From Adiantum capillus-veneris (Eukaryota > Streptophyta > Polypodiopsida > Polypodiales > Pteridaceae), in contig CM043945.1 of NCBI GenBank assembly GCA_014529385.2, forward strand, positions 153,821,741 through 153,885,740: a DNA stretch of 64,000 nt. Direction: 5' to 3'. Below are positions 50,676-61,754 of this stretch, one piece after another (position 1 is the first letter of the stretch; each line of letters starts with the position of its first letter). A model generated the notes under the pieces. The model worked only from the letters and a program-made list of their open reading frames with translations. It searched no databases and was not told where the DNA came from. A program made the position numbers and the translations under genes.

Positions 50676-53465
50676 CTACTTATTTTGAGAGCTTGTTGAT
50701 GTTTGGATCTCTTCGTTTTCCTGGATTACACTCACTGCAAAATAAGGAACGACATCATAGCCATTTTCATCACAAAACTTTGTTGTGGGAGCGTCCTCCA
50801 CGGCACACACGTCCAGAGTAGCCAAGATGTGTTCCCATCCAAAAGGCTCTAACTCTTCTTCAGGAAATGGTTCTGGGATATAGTCCCTATCCTCTATAAA
50901 TCGCTCTAGGATACATTCCTCACGTTTCAAGCTACCACATTGTGAAGCTCCACACATCCACAGTTCTTTAGGCTTACCTAAATAAGCTGGATATTCTGAT
51001 CCTGCTATTGTGGCGGAATCCAACTCCTCAATCGGTGTTCTCGTCACATCCCTATAGCTATGTTCCCTCAAGTTTATCTTTGTTATGGTTTCCATATGTC
51101 TTAGGTATATATGGTCATAACCCCAATCTTGGACCATTTTCAATTGTCGCATGAATGGTCTTCCCAAAATGATGTCATAGTTGTTCTTCTTGCCAAAGTC
51201 AACAACAGCAAAAGTGTGTTCATATTCAAAGCCACAAGAAGTAACAAGTACTTTTTCTAGCAGTCCTAGGGGCTTTTCCTTGTGTCCATCTGCAAGCTGC
51301 AGGGTCATTCGTGTGGATATCAAGGCAGGTTTTCCCCATTTTTTCCAAACCTCTTTGGTTGCAATGGCCACACCAGCTCCACTGTCAAGGATTGCCATGG
51401 TTTTAACACCATTGAATTCCATAGGGAGGGTGGTGTTTCCATCTTCTCCCTCGTAATACTCGCCTACCTTGTTTAATGGCACTGGGCTAGTATTTAGTTG
51501 AGGCATTTCAAGATCTTTGATGCCTTCCTCCATTTGAGTCATTGGGGTTTTTACACCAAATTTCTCTAGACATTTACCCACATTAGTCCACATGTTTGGT
51601 TTTATTCTGAGCAACTCGGTTAACATTATTGTAGAGGTGACTAGGGTAGATAGAATATCTACTAGCCCCTTTGAATCGATGGCCTTGTTGGGAGACAGTC
51701 TCTTTGATGGTACTGCAACCACATCTGACTTGGTCTCGTACTCTCCCATGTAGGACGGTAGTGTTCTTAGCGAATGGGGTTGACTATCCATAGATTTTAT
51801 AGATCCTTTCTCGCCCCAATACGATTGCACATCTAGATTAATTTGAGATCCAGTCTCAAATTCCTCTATTGGTGGTAGAAACACTCCTCGTTCATCACTA
51901 GTCTTGTCTACTCGTCTTCTTAGGTCATCGGCTTCATTGGCCTCTATGACTTGTTTCCACAATTCTTCAAGACCATCTATCTCTTTACAATCCTCAGGTA
52001 TAGCTTGGTGAAATCCCTCGAAAGAGTTATGCGTGGTATTCAGTACTATCCTTGGTTCTAAGGCTGGGTCTTTGAGGTTTGGTATGTGCTCATGACTAGA
52101 ATCTGGCTCTTTTAGTTCTTGGTTTGGTGGGATTACTTGCGTAGGCATGACACGGATCACATCCTCAGGTTTTGCAACTGGTGGTTCTAGTAAGGCTTGG
52201 GCTGTTTGAATCATTTTCTGGCATATTTCAAACCTTTGCTTTTCTAGTTCCGCATAGGGATATGTCATCCGCCTGTGTTCTTGGGTTTGGTTGTTTTTGA
52301 GCCTCACATCATAGGCTTTCAAGAGGGCATCTAATGTCTCATTAACCTTCTCTGCCAACACAGATCCTCCTGAACTAGCACTTCTCGGTTTCTCATCCGT
52401 GGATGGTTCTTTTAGAGGTTCAACCATCTGTGTAAGAGAAGGTGCCTCCTTTTCCTCATGTTGTTTTATCTTCTCCTCAACTTCGGTAAGCTTCTCAGCT
52501 AGGGATTTTTTCTCTCGTTCCATGTGTGCTTTCATCCTAGTCTTTCTAGCTTTCCAACTATTTCGTTTGCTCTTGGTTTTCTGACTAGGTGCGTCTGTAT
52601 TTGGTCCATCATCTGTCTTTGGACTCGTGTCACTTTCCGTGTTCTTTGTCTCTGGATTCTCATCAGCTTTCTTTTGAGCTTGTGCTCTTGTAACCACTTG
52701 AACTGGTATGACATTTTCATTTTCTGAGCTACTAGGTAGCTGAACAATCCCTAATACATTTTTCGTGATTTTCCTGATTTGGTTTGGGTTTTTCGGGCAA
52801 TCGGGAATCAAGGGAGTGATTCCACACTCAAGACAATAGGCATTTACTTCAGTGATCTCCGTATGAGGACATTGTTTGACCAAGTGGTTGTCACGACTTT
52901 TGTGACAATCTGTCTCTGGTTGAGAAAATTCTTTTAGCATTTCCTCTTAGCTATAAGCAAGCTTTGACCTAGATAAGCCATTATTTGCAATGAATCGCAA
53001 TGTCCTTTCGTCCATTTCATACCTTCTTTCTTTCGAGTGAAACCCAGGAGGTGGAGGTTGTACTGGCCTCACCACTCCATGTGTTTCTCTCACATTTTGT
53101 TGCTCCAAAGGGTAGTACTCACTTTGGTTGCTATACCACATTGTAGCTGGTACTGGCGTTGGTTTATTTGATGCTTCCATCATTGGTATGTATCTCATGT
53201 CTACCGGCATTCTAGCACCTGGCAACGGAGGTTGTTGTCCTAAGACAAGCTGTGGCCTTAAAACTCCTACTGGTCCTGGGGCATTCCCCGTAATGTATCT
53301 AGGTGGAGTAGGTGCTTCTGGAACAGGTTGTACATACCTCTTCCCCGCATTTTCCATGCTATAATAGCACTCTTCCCCCGTATGGTTCGTCCATTTTCTC
53401 ACAATTTCACACCACTTCCGCTCTCTCGAATCAGAACTTACAAGAGGAATCAATCTCTTGACCAA
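50676..53465 (-). pseudogene. Gag C-terminus and protease frame, one internal stop
   Basis: A minus-strand frame of 172 codons (53465-52947) and one of 754 codons (52940-50676) are in the same phase, separated by a single TAA at 52947-52949. The first is Pro-rich (PEAPTPPRYITG, VQPPPPGFHSK). In the second, residues 12-48 hold two degraded Cys-rich knuckles (CHKSRDNH..C and CLECGITPLIPDC), residues about 125-165 a basic coiled coil, and residues about 505-600 a retropepsin domain with the site ILDSGAGVAI (Asp 519) and the conserved ILGRP (591-595). The remainder is acidic and unrecognised. The length and the open 754 codons suggest recent selection or a young insertion. The single stop may be a mutation or a programmed readthrough. 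Confidence 0.8.
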
Positions 53466-53676
53466 GTCGTCAATAAGCTTTTCTTGATCAATAGGTGCCG
53501 TTGGCTTGGCAATGGACTCACTTATCTGTGAAACACTATGCTGAGAGGATGTGTCATCTCCTTGACTCTTTAAGTCCTTTTCTTTGTATGCCTCACAGTT
53601 ACCCCACTAGATAAAGAGCTTCTTTGATCAACTCGTTTAGCATCATCCTCCTTATCATATGCAGATCCTTCTGAAG

Positions 53677-54603
53677 TCACGCATGTCTCATTCCCTGGAT
53701 AAATATCAGCATCCGTCGTGCTTGCGTAGGTAATTCCGCTCTCGGACAGAGCTTAACATATCTCTTGAGCCGTAATGATGCTTTGCGTACTGATTCATCC
53801 TCTTTCTGTTTGAATCTATGGATTTGCAAGACCGTGTTGTGAGCAATGCCTTTTGGCGAGAATTCTTCAATAAACTCCTCAAACAGCTCATCTAGGGTCT
53901 CAAAATCCCATTTTTCCACCGAGTCGAACCATGTAGCTGCATCATCTTCTAGAGTCAATCCAAATCCCACAAACTGTGTCGCAAAATCTGAAACTTCCTC
54001 TGCTCTAATCACTCTTTTAAAATCCGTTACGTGATCTCTCAGATCTTTATCTCCGGAGTATTTTTTGTTTACCCATTTCTGGACTTGGGATGGTCTAACT
54101 CGTCGATAGTCTACAAGTCTAACCAGAGACTCTCCCAATCCTTCTCTCGTTATCGCTCTTGAAGGGAATCCTGGTGGCTCTCTTCTTGGAATTCCTATAG
54201 GAATTCTCATGTTTGGTGGAGGCATTTGTGGTCCTTCATTGACCAAATATCCACATCTTTCTAGTACACTCTGTGGATTTGTGCTTTCTACAACTCTGTA
54301 TTCTCGTCCATACTTGTCGACAACTATAGATCTCCGTTGACAGTCGACTCCGTATGCGTAGACATATAAGAGCTTGTAATCCGTTATCTCTTCTAGGTAT
54401 GGATCTGAGCACCTATAAAGATTGACCTCATTGTCGTCAATGTATCTATATAGTCCTTCACTCTCATGAACAATCATCCAAAATCTCTCAACAAGATGGA
54501 TCTTTATCAATTGCAAGTTTGTAAGATCCATTGTGGGAGGATATTCCTCTATCGTAGGGATCTCCAAGCTTGTGTAAACTGCGTTTGAATCTAGGGTAGA
54601 CAT
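53677..54603 (-). CDS. gag: Gag of the gag-protease element
   Basis: 308 codons starting MSTLDSNAVYTSLEIPT. Residues 1-130 are unrecognised and rich in Tyr and Glu. Residues about 195-305 form a Retrotrans_gag capsid domain: FATQFVGFGLTLEDDAATWF, the FEEFIEEFSPKG block, the FKQKEDESV..A block and QARRMLIFIQGM. The next frame (53465) is in another phase, with stops in 53470-53676, so the link to the protease frame is broken or needs a frameshift. The start is the first ATG after a 2.4-kb leader. Confidence 0.85.
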   Translation of the reverse strand: MSTLDSNAVYTSLEIPTIEEYPPTMDLTNLQLIKIHLVERFWMIVHESEGLYRYIDDNEVNLYRCSDPYLEEITDYKLLYVYAYGVDCQRRSIVVDKYGREYRVVESTNPQSVLERCGYLVNEGPQMPPPNMRIPIGIPRREPPGFPSRAITREGLGESLVRLVDYRRVRPSQVQKWVNKKYSGDKDLRDHVTDFKRVIRAEEVSDFATQFVGFGLTLEDDAATWFDSVEKWDFETLDELFEEFIEEFSPKGIAHNTVLQIHRFKQKEDESVRKASLRLKRYVKLCPRAELPTQARRMLIFIQGMRHA

Positions 54604-55060
54604 GATTTATGGTCTTAAGATATTTTGCTTGGTTCAAGTAGACTTAGTCCACTGTGTTCAAGTGCTTTGGTTAGGGAAAAGTCGAAACTATGTCCAGAAC
54701 CGCAACCGTTTCGTCAGAATTCTCGCAAATTGTCGCTTTTAAACACCCCTAACTTGCGGATGTATTTTGAGGCCCCAAACAACGTTTTTTTTCAAATTTG
54801 ACTTAAGTAGTTTTTCGAGGGCATGCATTTAGTTCAAGTTTTGTTCTAAGATCTGTAGAGCTGCTCTCAGGCTACGTTTTGATATAAAAACTTTTCCGAT
54901 CCGATACCGTTTGTGAAAGTTATGGCCAAAACAGTGAAATGCAGTTTAGACTGGTCAAAATGAGTCCAAATTCAATTTTATAAGAAGATTTGGGATCTCT
55001 GTGACACTGTGAACACTTCTGTAGGGTCAAAATTTCAGTTGGACTCTAAAACTGGCCTAG

Positions 55061-55084
55061 AGACATCCTACGCGTACTATGTCT
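55061..55084. repeat. Leader palindrome copy 1
   Basis: Left arm AGACATCCTACG intact; the right arm reads TACTATGTCT, two mismatches. Confidence 0.85.
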
Positions 55085-55184
55085 ATATGCTCAGAATTTA
55101 ACAAGATTTGGTCCAGAGACTCCCCTTAAGTCCAACAACACAATGGTATGCTCAGAATTTCATTTGGACCTAAAAATGGTCTTG

Positions 55185-55208
55185 AGACATCCTACGCGTA
55201 GGATGTCT
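55185..55208. repeat. Leader palindrome copy 2 (perfect)
   Basis: AGACATCCTACG followed by its exact inverse; centre ACGCGT. Confidence 0.92.
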
Positions 55209-55313
55209 TTTTGCTCAGAATGACTTGAAATTTTCACCCCATCTTCTCCTTGATGTGCTAGCAAATCACAGTGGTGTGCTCATAGGTTGGTTTGGAGTCC
55301 TAAATCAAGCTGG

Positions 55314-55337
55314 AGACATCCTACGCATAGGATGTCT
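55314..55337. repeat. Leader palindrome copy 3
   Basis: One change, CG to CA in the centre. Confidence 0.9.
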
Positions 55338-55597
55338 TTTTGCTCTATTTCAGCTCAAACTTGCACTGTAGCTTCCCCTTGATGTGCTAAGCTCACAGCT
55401 ATTTTTACTTTTTGATTCTGACACCTATAGGTTGGTCAAATGATCAAGAATCTGTTCCAAAAGCCTGATGTCTGTTCTGATGAATTCCCAAGTCAAATAA
55501 ACTCCAAATTGGACCAAATTTGTCTAGGGGGCTTATCTAAGGCTATATGAAAGCATGGTATGGTCACATTAGAATTTTGGTTTCAGAATTATGCTTT

Positions 55598-55621
55598 AGA
55601 CATCCTACGCGTAGGATGTCT
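55598..55621. repeat. Leader palindrome copy 4 (perfect)
   Basis: Same sequence as copy 2. Confidence 0.92.
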
Positions 55622-55722
55622 AACTGCTCAGAATTGCCCCAAATTTAAACCACAGACTCTCCTTAAGGTGCTGATCACTGTGGTATGCTCAGAATTTTTT
55701 TTAGAGTCCAAAATCACATAGA

Positions 55723-55746
55723 AGACATCCTACACGTAGGATGTCT
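55723..55746. repeat. Leader palindrome copy 5
   Basis: Centre ACACGT; one CG to CA change. Confidence 0.9.
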
Positions 55747-56005
55747 AAGTGCTTAGAATTTCCCCAAACTTGAGCCACAGCTTCCCCTTGATGTCAGCAA
55801 CCCAGTGGTATGCTTAGATTTGAGTTTGGATCTCAAAAGACCCCAAAACTAGCTATTCTTGCCTTTTTCTGTCAAAAATGCTAAAGTCTGTTCAATCTTC
55901 ACTTTCACTCACCCAAATGAGATGAAATTTATCACATGCACTCAATACAACATTTAGAACATGCCTATGGAGTCATCCTATGGTTTGGTCTCAAAATTAG
56001 GCCTT

Positions 56006-56029
56006 GGACACAATTTGGGTAGGATGTCT
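56006..56029. repeat. Leader palindrome copy 6 (degenerate)
   Basis: Only the right arm GTAGGATGTCT is kept; the left reads GGACACAATTTG. Confidence 0.7.
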
Positions 56030-56165
56030 GGCAATTCTCGTCTTTTGGCTTTGATCTGTCAAAATTTGGTCAAATTGCCACTTTCCAGGTGAAAATAGGG
56101 TAACACCTACCTTCTAAACACACTGGCAACCTCAGATTTTCAAAAAAATGCCCAGATCACCCTGT

Positions 56166-56189
56166 AGACATCCTACGTGTAGGATGTCT
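56166..56189. repeat. Leader palindrome copy 7
   Basis: Centre ACGTGT; one CG to TG change. Confidence 0.9.
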
Positions 56190-56454
56190 TCTACTTATTT
56201 TTTTAGACTGAAGTGTCCCTGATACTTCCTTATGCTCTCAGCAAGTGCAAGTATGCTTCACAATTGCAAAAACATGCAAAAATCACTCAATTTAAGCCTT
56301 TTCTGAAATTTTAATTTTCTGACTCCGCCTTTTGGCTTTTGGTCAACAAAAATAGGGAAGAACACCCAAGTCAATATGTTCCTAGGGTAAAACCTATCCT
56401 CTGAACCCACTGGTGCAGTCAGAAGTTTCAAATTTGGTCTCCAGAACCCCCTTG

Positions 56455-56478
56455 AGACATCCTACGCGTAGGATGTCT
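56455..56478. repeat. Leader palindrome copy 8 (perfect)
   Basis: Same sequence as copies 2 and 4. Confidence 0.92.
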
Positions 56479-57001
56479 ATGTTTACAGAATTGCAGGTTT
56501 TCTTCACAGAACCCTTGCAAATGCTCTTTTATATGCACAACATCAGTCAGTCATACAAAAATATCTACAAAAGCTTGTTTAATGCATTTTTACCCTAAAA
56601 AGCACACTTTTCCGTGATTTCAAATGCAATCAAGCACTTTAGCAAATAATTCAGTGTTGAATAGTTCTAGATCAGAATCGGATCACTTACCTAAAGCTAC
56701 TCCTACAAATCATATGGGGTTCTGCATCTATGAGTAGAAAAACACTTCACTGCCACACACGGACTAGTAAACGCTTTTATCACCTCACAAATCACTTGAC
56801 CACCAACAACTACTCTAATCCACAGATCCTAACTAAACCTATCTAGTCGCAGACCCTCGGCAAGACACACGCTTCCTGGCTATCCACTTGATCGCGGAAT
56901 ATCCTCTTCCAGATCCACTTACGAAAAACGCTTTCTTTAGCCGAAACTAAATCAAGCAACCATCACAGGAGTGTTAGTAGGAAACCTACTTAGGTCCTTG
57001 T

Positions 57002-57020
57002 GTCCCCGGCAACGGCGCCA
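57002..57020 (-). other. Primer-binding site, tRNA-Asp type
   Basis: The minus strand reads TGGCGCCGTTGCCGGGGAC next to the 5' LTR, complementary to the 3' end of plant tRNA-Asp, a primer known from several Ty3/gypsy lineages. Confidence 0.85.
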
Positions 57021-57021
57021 A

Positions 57022-57979
57022 TGTTGGACGGGAGCGACTCACACACCCATCAAGTGCATGCAAACACTACCTAGATCAACATAATGTCAATCGAGGACAC
57101 AGATGACACGATAGGCACACGGAGGAAGTCTCTTTAGCTTGTCAAGCTGAGACCATCCTACACCTACAACACTCTAGAAGGCCAACTAAACCACAATCAA
57201 GAACCTCACTGCTCTCAACTACACCACCTAGCCACATACACACATACGGAAGGTAACTCACCTAATCATGCCAGATTCGTACGAAACTTAAGGAACACCA
57301 TCCCCTCACTAGGATACACCTGTCCCTAAGCTTATACACTCAAAACCCTCACTCTAAACCCATCTGCGGAAAACGCGTAGGATGACAGAGCAAAATTTTG
57401 AAAGTGCCTGAAACTGAAATTTATGAGTACCTATGCGTAGCTTATGTCGCCACGATTCTATAGACTACCAGCATGCAGACAACAGACATCGTTTGATACA
57501 CTTATGGCCACAAATAGCTCGTAGATGAGTCGGCGTGTTCGCTTCGTCTTGCGTGGAATGCTTGTCATTGTCACGTAGCTCTCCTCGAGCCTACAGCAAT
57601 GGTGCAGTCGGATCTCCAATGTGTTGAGCGAGCCGGGCGTAGCAAGAGGATGAAGCTCACACTCACTCTCTTTCTCTCTCACACACAGTAGATGGCAGTG
57701 CTAAAGTTTTTATTATGATAAAAGTCTCCTTTACAAAATGACCTAGGTACCTTATATAATAAGGCTACCTTAGGCTTAACCAAAAATGGGGTTGAAAGGG
57801 TCAAATGGCTTTGTATTTACAATCTGGAAGTGCCATTGCACCCCGGCTTCTGAAACTAGAATAACTACTCATTACAAAAGATGTTTATAGCCATAATCCG
57901 CAGCATTTCATAACTCGCAAAAGATAAGACTTTGGTACGAAACTTGAGTTATTTTGTGTTGTTGACCCGGCGGTCAACA
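57022..57979 (-). repeat. gag-protease element 5' LTR
   Basis: 958 bp; TATA-like ATTATATAAG (minus) at 57751-57760. It also holds a CGCGTAGGATG half-copy of the leader palindrome at about 57374-57384. Confidence 0.93.
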
Positions 57980-59173
57980 CACACCTTCAAAGATGGTGAG
58001 AGCTAGCAGGGTATGAGAGTAGATTGAGAGGAAGGAGTAGTCTTACGAGAAAGATGTACATCTCCTCACATAATCACTCATATTAGCATATCTTAGCTTA
58101 GTAATTAGCATGGTAGAGGAGATGAGCATGCATTGAAGCTTGGATCTTGGTTGTATTTGCATCACAAAGCCAAGAGTTGTTGGTGTAGGACTCCCTTCTC
58201 ACAAGCTTGGAGTAGGTGATAAGCTTTCCATTAAAGCTTGAGAGGGAGAGAGAGTCTTCTTTACTTCACACATGATATTGTGTGAGTGTGTGTGTGATAA
58301 TGCCTTGCAAAAATCAGCCCCCTCTCTCTCTCTTGGGAGACCCCTCTTGCTATTTGCTCTTGCTATCCTCTCATTGGACCTCCCTAGGGCTAGCCAATGA
58401 CAATTAAGCATCATAAGTGATAGCCTTCTGACATGTGTCCCCCTTTTCCCTTTTGTGAGATCTTAAGGTAATTTAATAATTCAACTAAATTATCATTGGA
58501 CCCCTTTGCCTCCTGGCCAATAGAAATCAGGCAAGCCATTGGGCTGTTGAATGCTCATTGGACCCCTTGGGAGACTGTCCAATAGTCTTCTAGAGGACTT
58601 AATTCTCATTGGTTCTTTTATCAAGTGTTTTTAAATTAATTAAACTAGATTTACTCTAGCCTAATTCTCATTGGTCCACCTCCAAGGCTATCCAATAGGA
58701 ATTGGGTACACCTTATGGTCATCTGGCCTAGGGAGCTGACATGTGTCCCTCATTCCCTTTGTGTAAAGGGATCTTGTGTGTGTTTGTGTGTGTGGATTTC
58801 TCTCTCATCCCGTACAAGCAAGGCTCGCCCCCTCCTAAGTAGGGATTGGTAAATACTTTTTTGGACACACACAAAGCATCCAATTCCTCTATGGTTGACC
58901 TTTGGACACAACCTTTGAATTTTGGAACCTTAGCATTTTGGAAGTCTTAATGGGCTGAACCTTAGGGTCTTTTTAGCCCATTGTTGCACATGGATCTTTT
59001 GCAGATGGCCCCCCCTTTGGATCCCTATTTTCCCTCCTTTGGATCCCTACTATGGCCGGTCTGCCAGCTTAACCAATATTCTAGCTTTTTCTCCCCTGGC
59101 ACTTCCCCTTATTAAATGATCAGTTTAACATGAGAAAATCATTTAGGAGAATTAGATACTGATTATTATGACA
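57980..59173 (-). repeat. G1 5' LTR, second part
   Basis: It resumes ACCTTCAAAGATGGTGAG after the CACAC duplication and ends ATTATTATGACA. Together with 46587-46991 it gives an LTR of about 1.6 kb. It has a single copy of the 157-bp block (about 58640-58790). Confidence 0.92.
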
Positions 59174-59300
59174 AGCTTGACATGTGTCCCATATGCCTCT
59201 TTGAGAAAGGGGTGTCCCTTGAGTGAGGGGAAGGTTATTATCTCTCATCCCCTACTTGCATGGCTTGCCAGGTGAGGATTTAGAGTTAACTTAATTCCTT
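59174..59300 (-). repeat. Another family-G LTR fragment
   Basis: Phrases GACATGTGTCCC, TGAGAAAGGGG and CTCTCATCCCCTAC match the G LTR but are diverged. It abuts G1, so G1 probably inserted in or next to an older family-G LTR. Confidence 0.55.
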
Positions 59301-59384
59301 AATCAATATCAAGATGTGTTCATCGTAGTTATCCCTGGTGAATTTTTCACTAATTGCAAGACCATTACAAGACTTAGCAAAGAA

Positions 59385-61070
59385 GAATTAAGTAATTATG
59401 GACTACAAAAGAACAAAAAGCTTTTCAAATGCTAAAAGAAAATCTTACCTCTCAATCTATCCTTAAACTCGCAGATATCGCAAAGCTATTTGAGATCCAA
59501 TGAGATGCTTGTGGGGATTGTCTTCGAGCTGTTCTGCTTCAAGGACATGCCATAGCATATGAGAGTAGAAGACTTAACTCTGATGAGAGTAGAAGACTCA
59601 TAGCATATGAGAGTAGAAGACTTAACTCTGATGAGAAAATTCTGGGCATCTATGAAAAAGAGCTATTAGCTATCCTACATGCCCTAGACACATGGAATCA
59701 CTATCTATCGTGGACTCCATTCATCTTACAAACGGATCCTCAAAGCCTTAATTACTTCATGATGCAAACCAAGCTTTCCGACAAACAAATCAGCTGAGTA
59801 TGCGAGTGATCCCAATTTCAAGAATATAATATCATCCCTTGCTCTAAGAAAGAAAGAAGAACCATTTACCTTACAAATGGTTATCTTCTCTATGGCAATA
59901 GGCTATATGTAGTATGAAATTCATGCTCCCTTTATGCGGGACATAGAGAGATTCAAGCTATTCTTTAAGGAGTAGAAATGTATGACCATGAAAAGACATA
60001 TACAATGTTATGTTTCAAAATGCATGGTATGGAAAAAAGACAAAAGTTTTCAAGTATCATGGCTTACCTATGTTTATGATGTCAGATAGAGATCCTAAAA
60101 TGACTAGTAACTTCTGGAAGGGTATGATTTGAAACTCTAGATATAAGGTTAAATTTTCTTAGGCCTGTCCCCTATAAATGGATGGCCAAAGTACAATTTT
60201 TAACCTTATAAAAGACTCTATGAAGTAGATCAATGTTCCTAATAAGACAAATAGTTATGAAATTCTACATATTTATAAGGAAAGGACACCTTTTGAGATG
60301 ATAAATGAAAGATCAAAAAGTCCATTACTATTTAAAGTATCTGGAAAGATCTTAATTGCTAATAACTATGCCCAACAATTAGGAAAATTTTAACTTCAGC
60401 AAAAGAAAAAGGTTGTTGCTCTTAATTTCTAAGGAAAGGACACCTTTTGAGATGATAAATGAAAGATCAAAAAGTCCATTACTATTTAAAGTATCTGGAA
60501 AGATCGTAATTGCTAATAACTATGCCCAACAATTAGGAAAATTTTAACTTCAGCAAAAGAAAAAGGTTGTTGCTCTTATGCGCAAAAGAGCCTTGATCTT
60601 CACAAAAACAATGAAAGGGTTTTCTCAAAGCCTTGTTTAAGGTATTCTACGGGCAAAAAGTGCTTTTAGATTTATATCCAAAGGAGACTAAGAGGAGAAT
60701 TAGAAATATCTATAAATGGGTCCACAAGGAGATATAGACTACCAAAGAGCAATAAGCTCAAAAATCCTCAAATTGTTGCCTCAGACACATGGCTTTCCAT
60801 GCAAGCCTACTCAAGCCTTACAAAGGAGATCCACCACAAGAAGCAGTAAATGACGACCCTCCAAGGATCAAACATCAAGAAGAGGTACTCTTCCCCGAGT
60901 ACATCTTACGACAAGAGGACAAGGCTAAGTAAGGTAAGATTATTTAACAATATCTTGTCAAATTTAATAATTATCCTTTTTAAGATGCTAAGTGGATGCA
61001 AGGAGTACAACTTAAGGATAACATGGACCTTGTCAGTGCTTACAACGATACTGAGGAGTAAGCAAATGTA
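59385..61070 (+). pseudogene. pol: Chromovirus G3 pol relic
   Basis: Plus-strand, strongly decayed pol. Readable parts are the RNase H region (DACGDCLRAVLLQGHAIAYE, then KELLAILHALDTW), the integrase region (SDRDPKMTSNFWKG near 60085 and a TPFEM-type block near 60290), and the chromodomain end (DAKWMQGVQLKDNMDLV near 60985-61040). Stops and frameshifts are frequent. It faces opposite to the other G copies. Confidence 0.8.
60276..60583 (+). repeat. 154-bp direct duplication inside G3
   Basis: 60276-60429 and 60430-60583 are almost identical (start TAAGGAAAGGACACC). The duplication happened after G3 insertion, since the other G copies have one copy of this integrase segment. Confidence 0.85.
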
Positions 61071-61397
61071 AATGCAATGTGAATAAATAAATTTTTGTCT
61101 TAACAGACTCTCTTTTACTTTTATTGTGCACAAATTTTGAAAGTATGCATACTTAAGATCATGTTTGTGGCGACGACATCTCCCAAACGCCAAGTAAAAC
61201 CTGTCACTTTACTTTGGAAGTATGATATGGACTAAACTTCAAACATGCTTGCGGTAGCTTAGTCTCTTAAGCACCAAATGGATTAGTCATCCATTCTCGC
61301 AATGTCGTTGGGTAAAAACGGATCCTATACCCTCTACGCAACATGGACTAGAGGATATGCTTTACCATATATGCCTCATAGTTCAAAACGACTATGA

Positions 61398-61530
61398 TTT
61401 CAAGGGCGAGGTAATGTCATAAAAACTAATATCTAACCATTCCAAACGATTCTCTCTTATTATACTGATCATTTGATACGGGAGGATAAAGGGAACAAGG
61501 GTTGGAATATTAGAATGTGCTACTAGTCTT
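61398..61530 (+). repeat. G3 polypurine tract and 3' LTR fragment
   Basis: The tract TTTCAAGGGCGAGGTAA (61398-61414) precedes TGTCATAAAAACTAATATC, the sense start of the family-G LTR. Homology fades by about 61530. Confidence 0.75.
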
Positions 61531-61538
61531 GTCTCAGC

Positions 61539-61754
61539 ATGGGATCAACAAAAGAGAGATGTAAGAATCTCTCTAAAGGTCGAATTGGAGAAAGTCTAGG
61601 AAAGATCAATGCTCATGTAATGGAGCTCAAGGACTTGATGGGTTCCTTCATTAAAGCCTCCAAAAGTATGTGTTTCAAGTCCTTAAGGCTAGGACCATTA
61701 GATAAGAAGTCAGGGAACATCGCGAGCTATAATTTAGCATTTCCTAAATTATAG
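61539..61754 (+). CDS. Unrecognised short ORF
   Basis: 71 codons, basic at the N-terminus (MGSTKERCKNLSKGRIG), then a helical HVMELKDLMGSFIKAS segment. No recognised motif. It follows the G3 LTR fragment and may be chance. Confidence 0.2.
   Translation: MGSTKERCKNLSKGRIGESLGKINAHVMELKDLMGSFIKASKSMCFKSLRLGPLDKKSGNIASYNLAFPKL

Larger units (their letters stand above)
54604..57001 (-). other. 2.4-kb leader with repeated palindromes
   Basis: Non-coding. From about 55040 to 56490 a degenerate unit of roughly 125-160 bp recurs (phrases GTGGTATGCTCAGAATTT, GAGACATCCTACG, CCACAGCTTCCCCTTGATG). Eight units carry a 24-bp palindrome; see the separate entries. Confidence 0.85.
46992..57979 (-). mobile_element. 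gag-protease LTR element without RT or integrase
   Basis: A 10,988-bp element with equal-length LTRs of 958 bp (46992-47949 and 57022-57979), TGTTGG to CAACA. The duplication CACAC is perfect (46987-46991 and 57980-57984), and the empty site is seen at 38601-38616. LTRs differ at about 43 sites by eye (about 95.5% identical). The primer-binding site matches tRNA-Asp. Coding capacity on the minus strand is gag and a long protease-bearing frame only; 47962-50675 has no RT, RNase H or integrase. This fits a large non-autonomous retrotransposon depending on a partner for RT and integrase. Confidence 0.92.
40018..59173 (-). mobile_element. Chromovirus G1 (with nested gag-protease element)
   Basis: The best preserved family-G copy: internal region 40880-46586, 3' LTR piece 40018-40879, 5' LTR 46587-46991 plus 57980-59173. 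The 5' LTR is split by the 46992-57979 element. Primer-binding site 46574-46585 reads TGGTATTAGAGC (minus), close to initiator tRNA-Met. LTR sense orientation begins TGTCATAATAATC and ends TGTTACA. Few lesions remain in pol. Confidence 0.92.

Noticed and set aside
51181-51476. Plus-strand frames opposite the protease
   Set aside because: Shadow of the conserved minus-strand retropepsin.
55061-56478. CRISPR-like spacing of the palindromes
   Set aside because: Plant retrotransposon context; the intervals are themselves degenerate repeats and irregular, with no cas genes.
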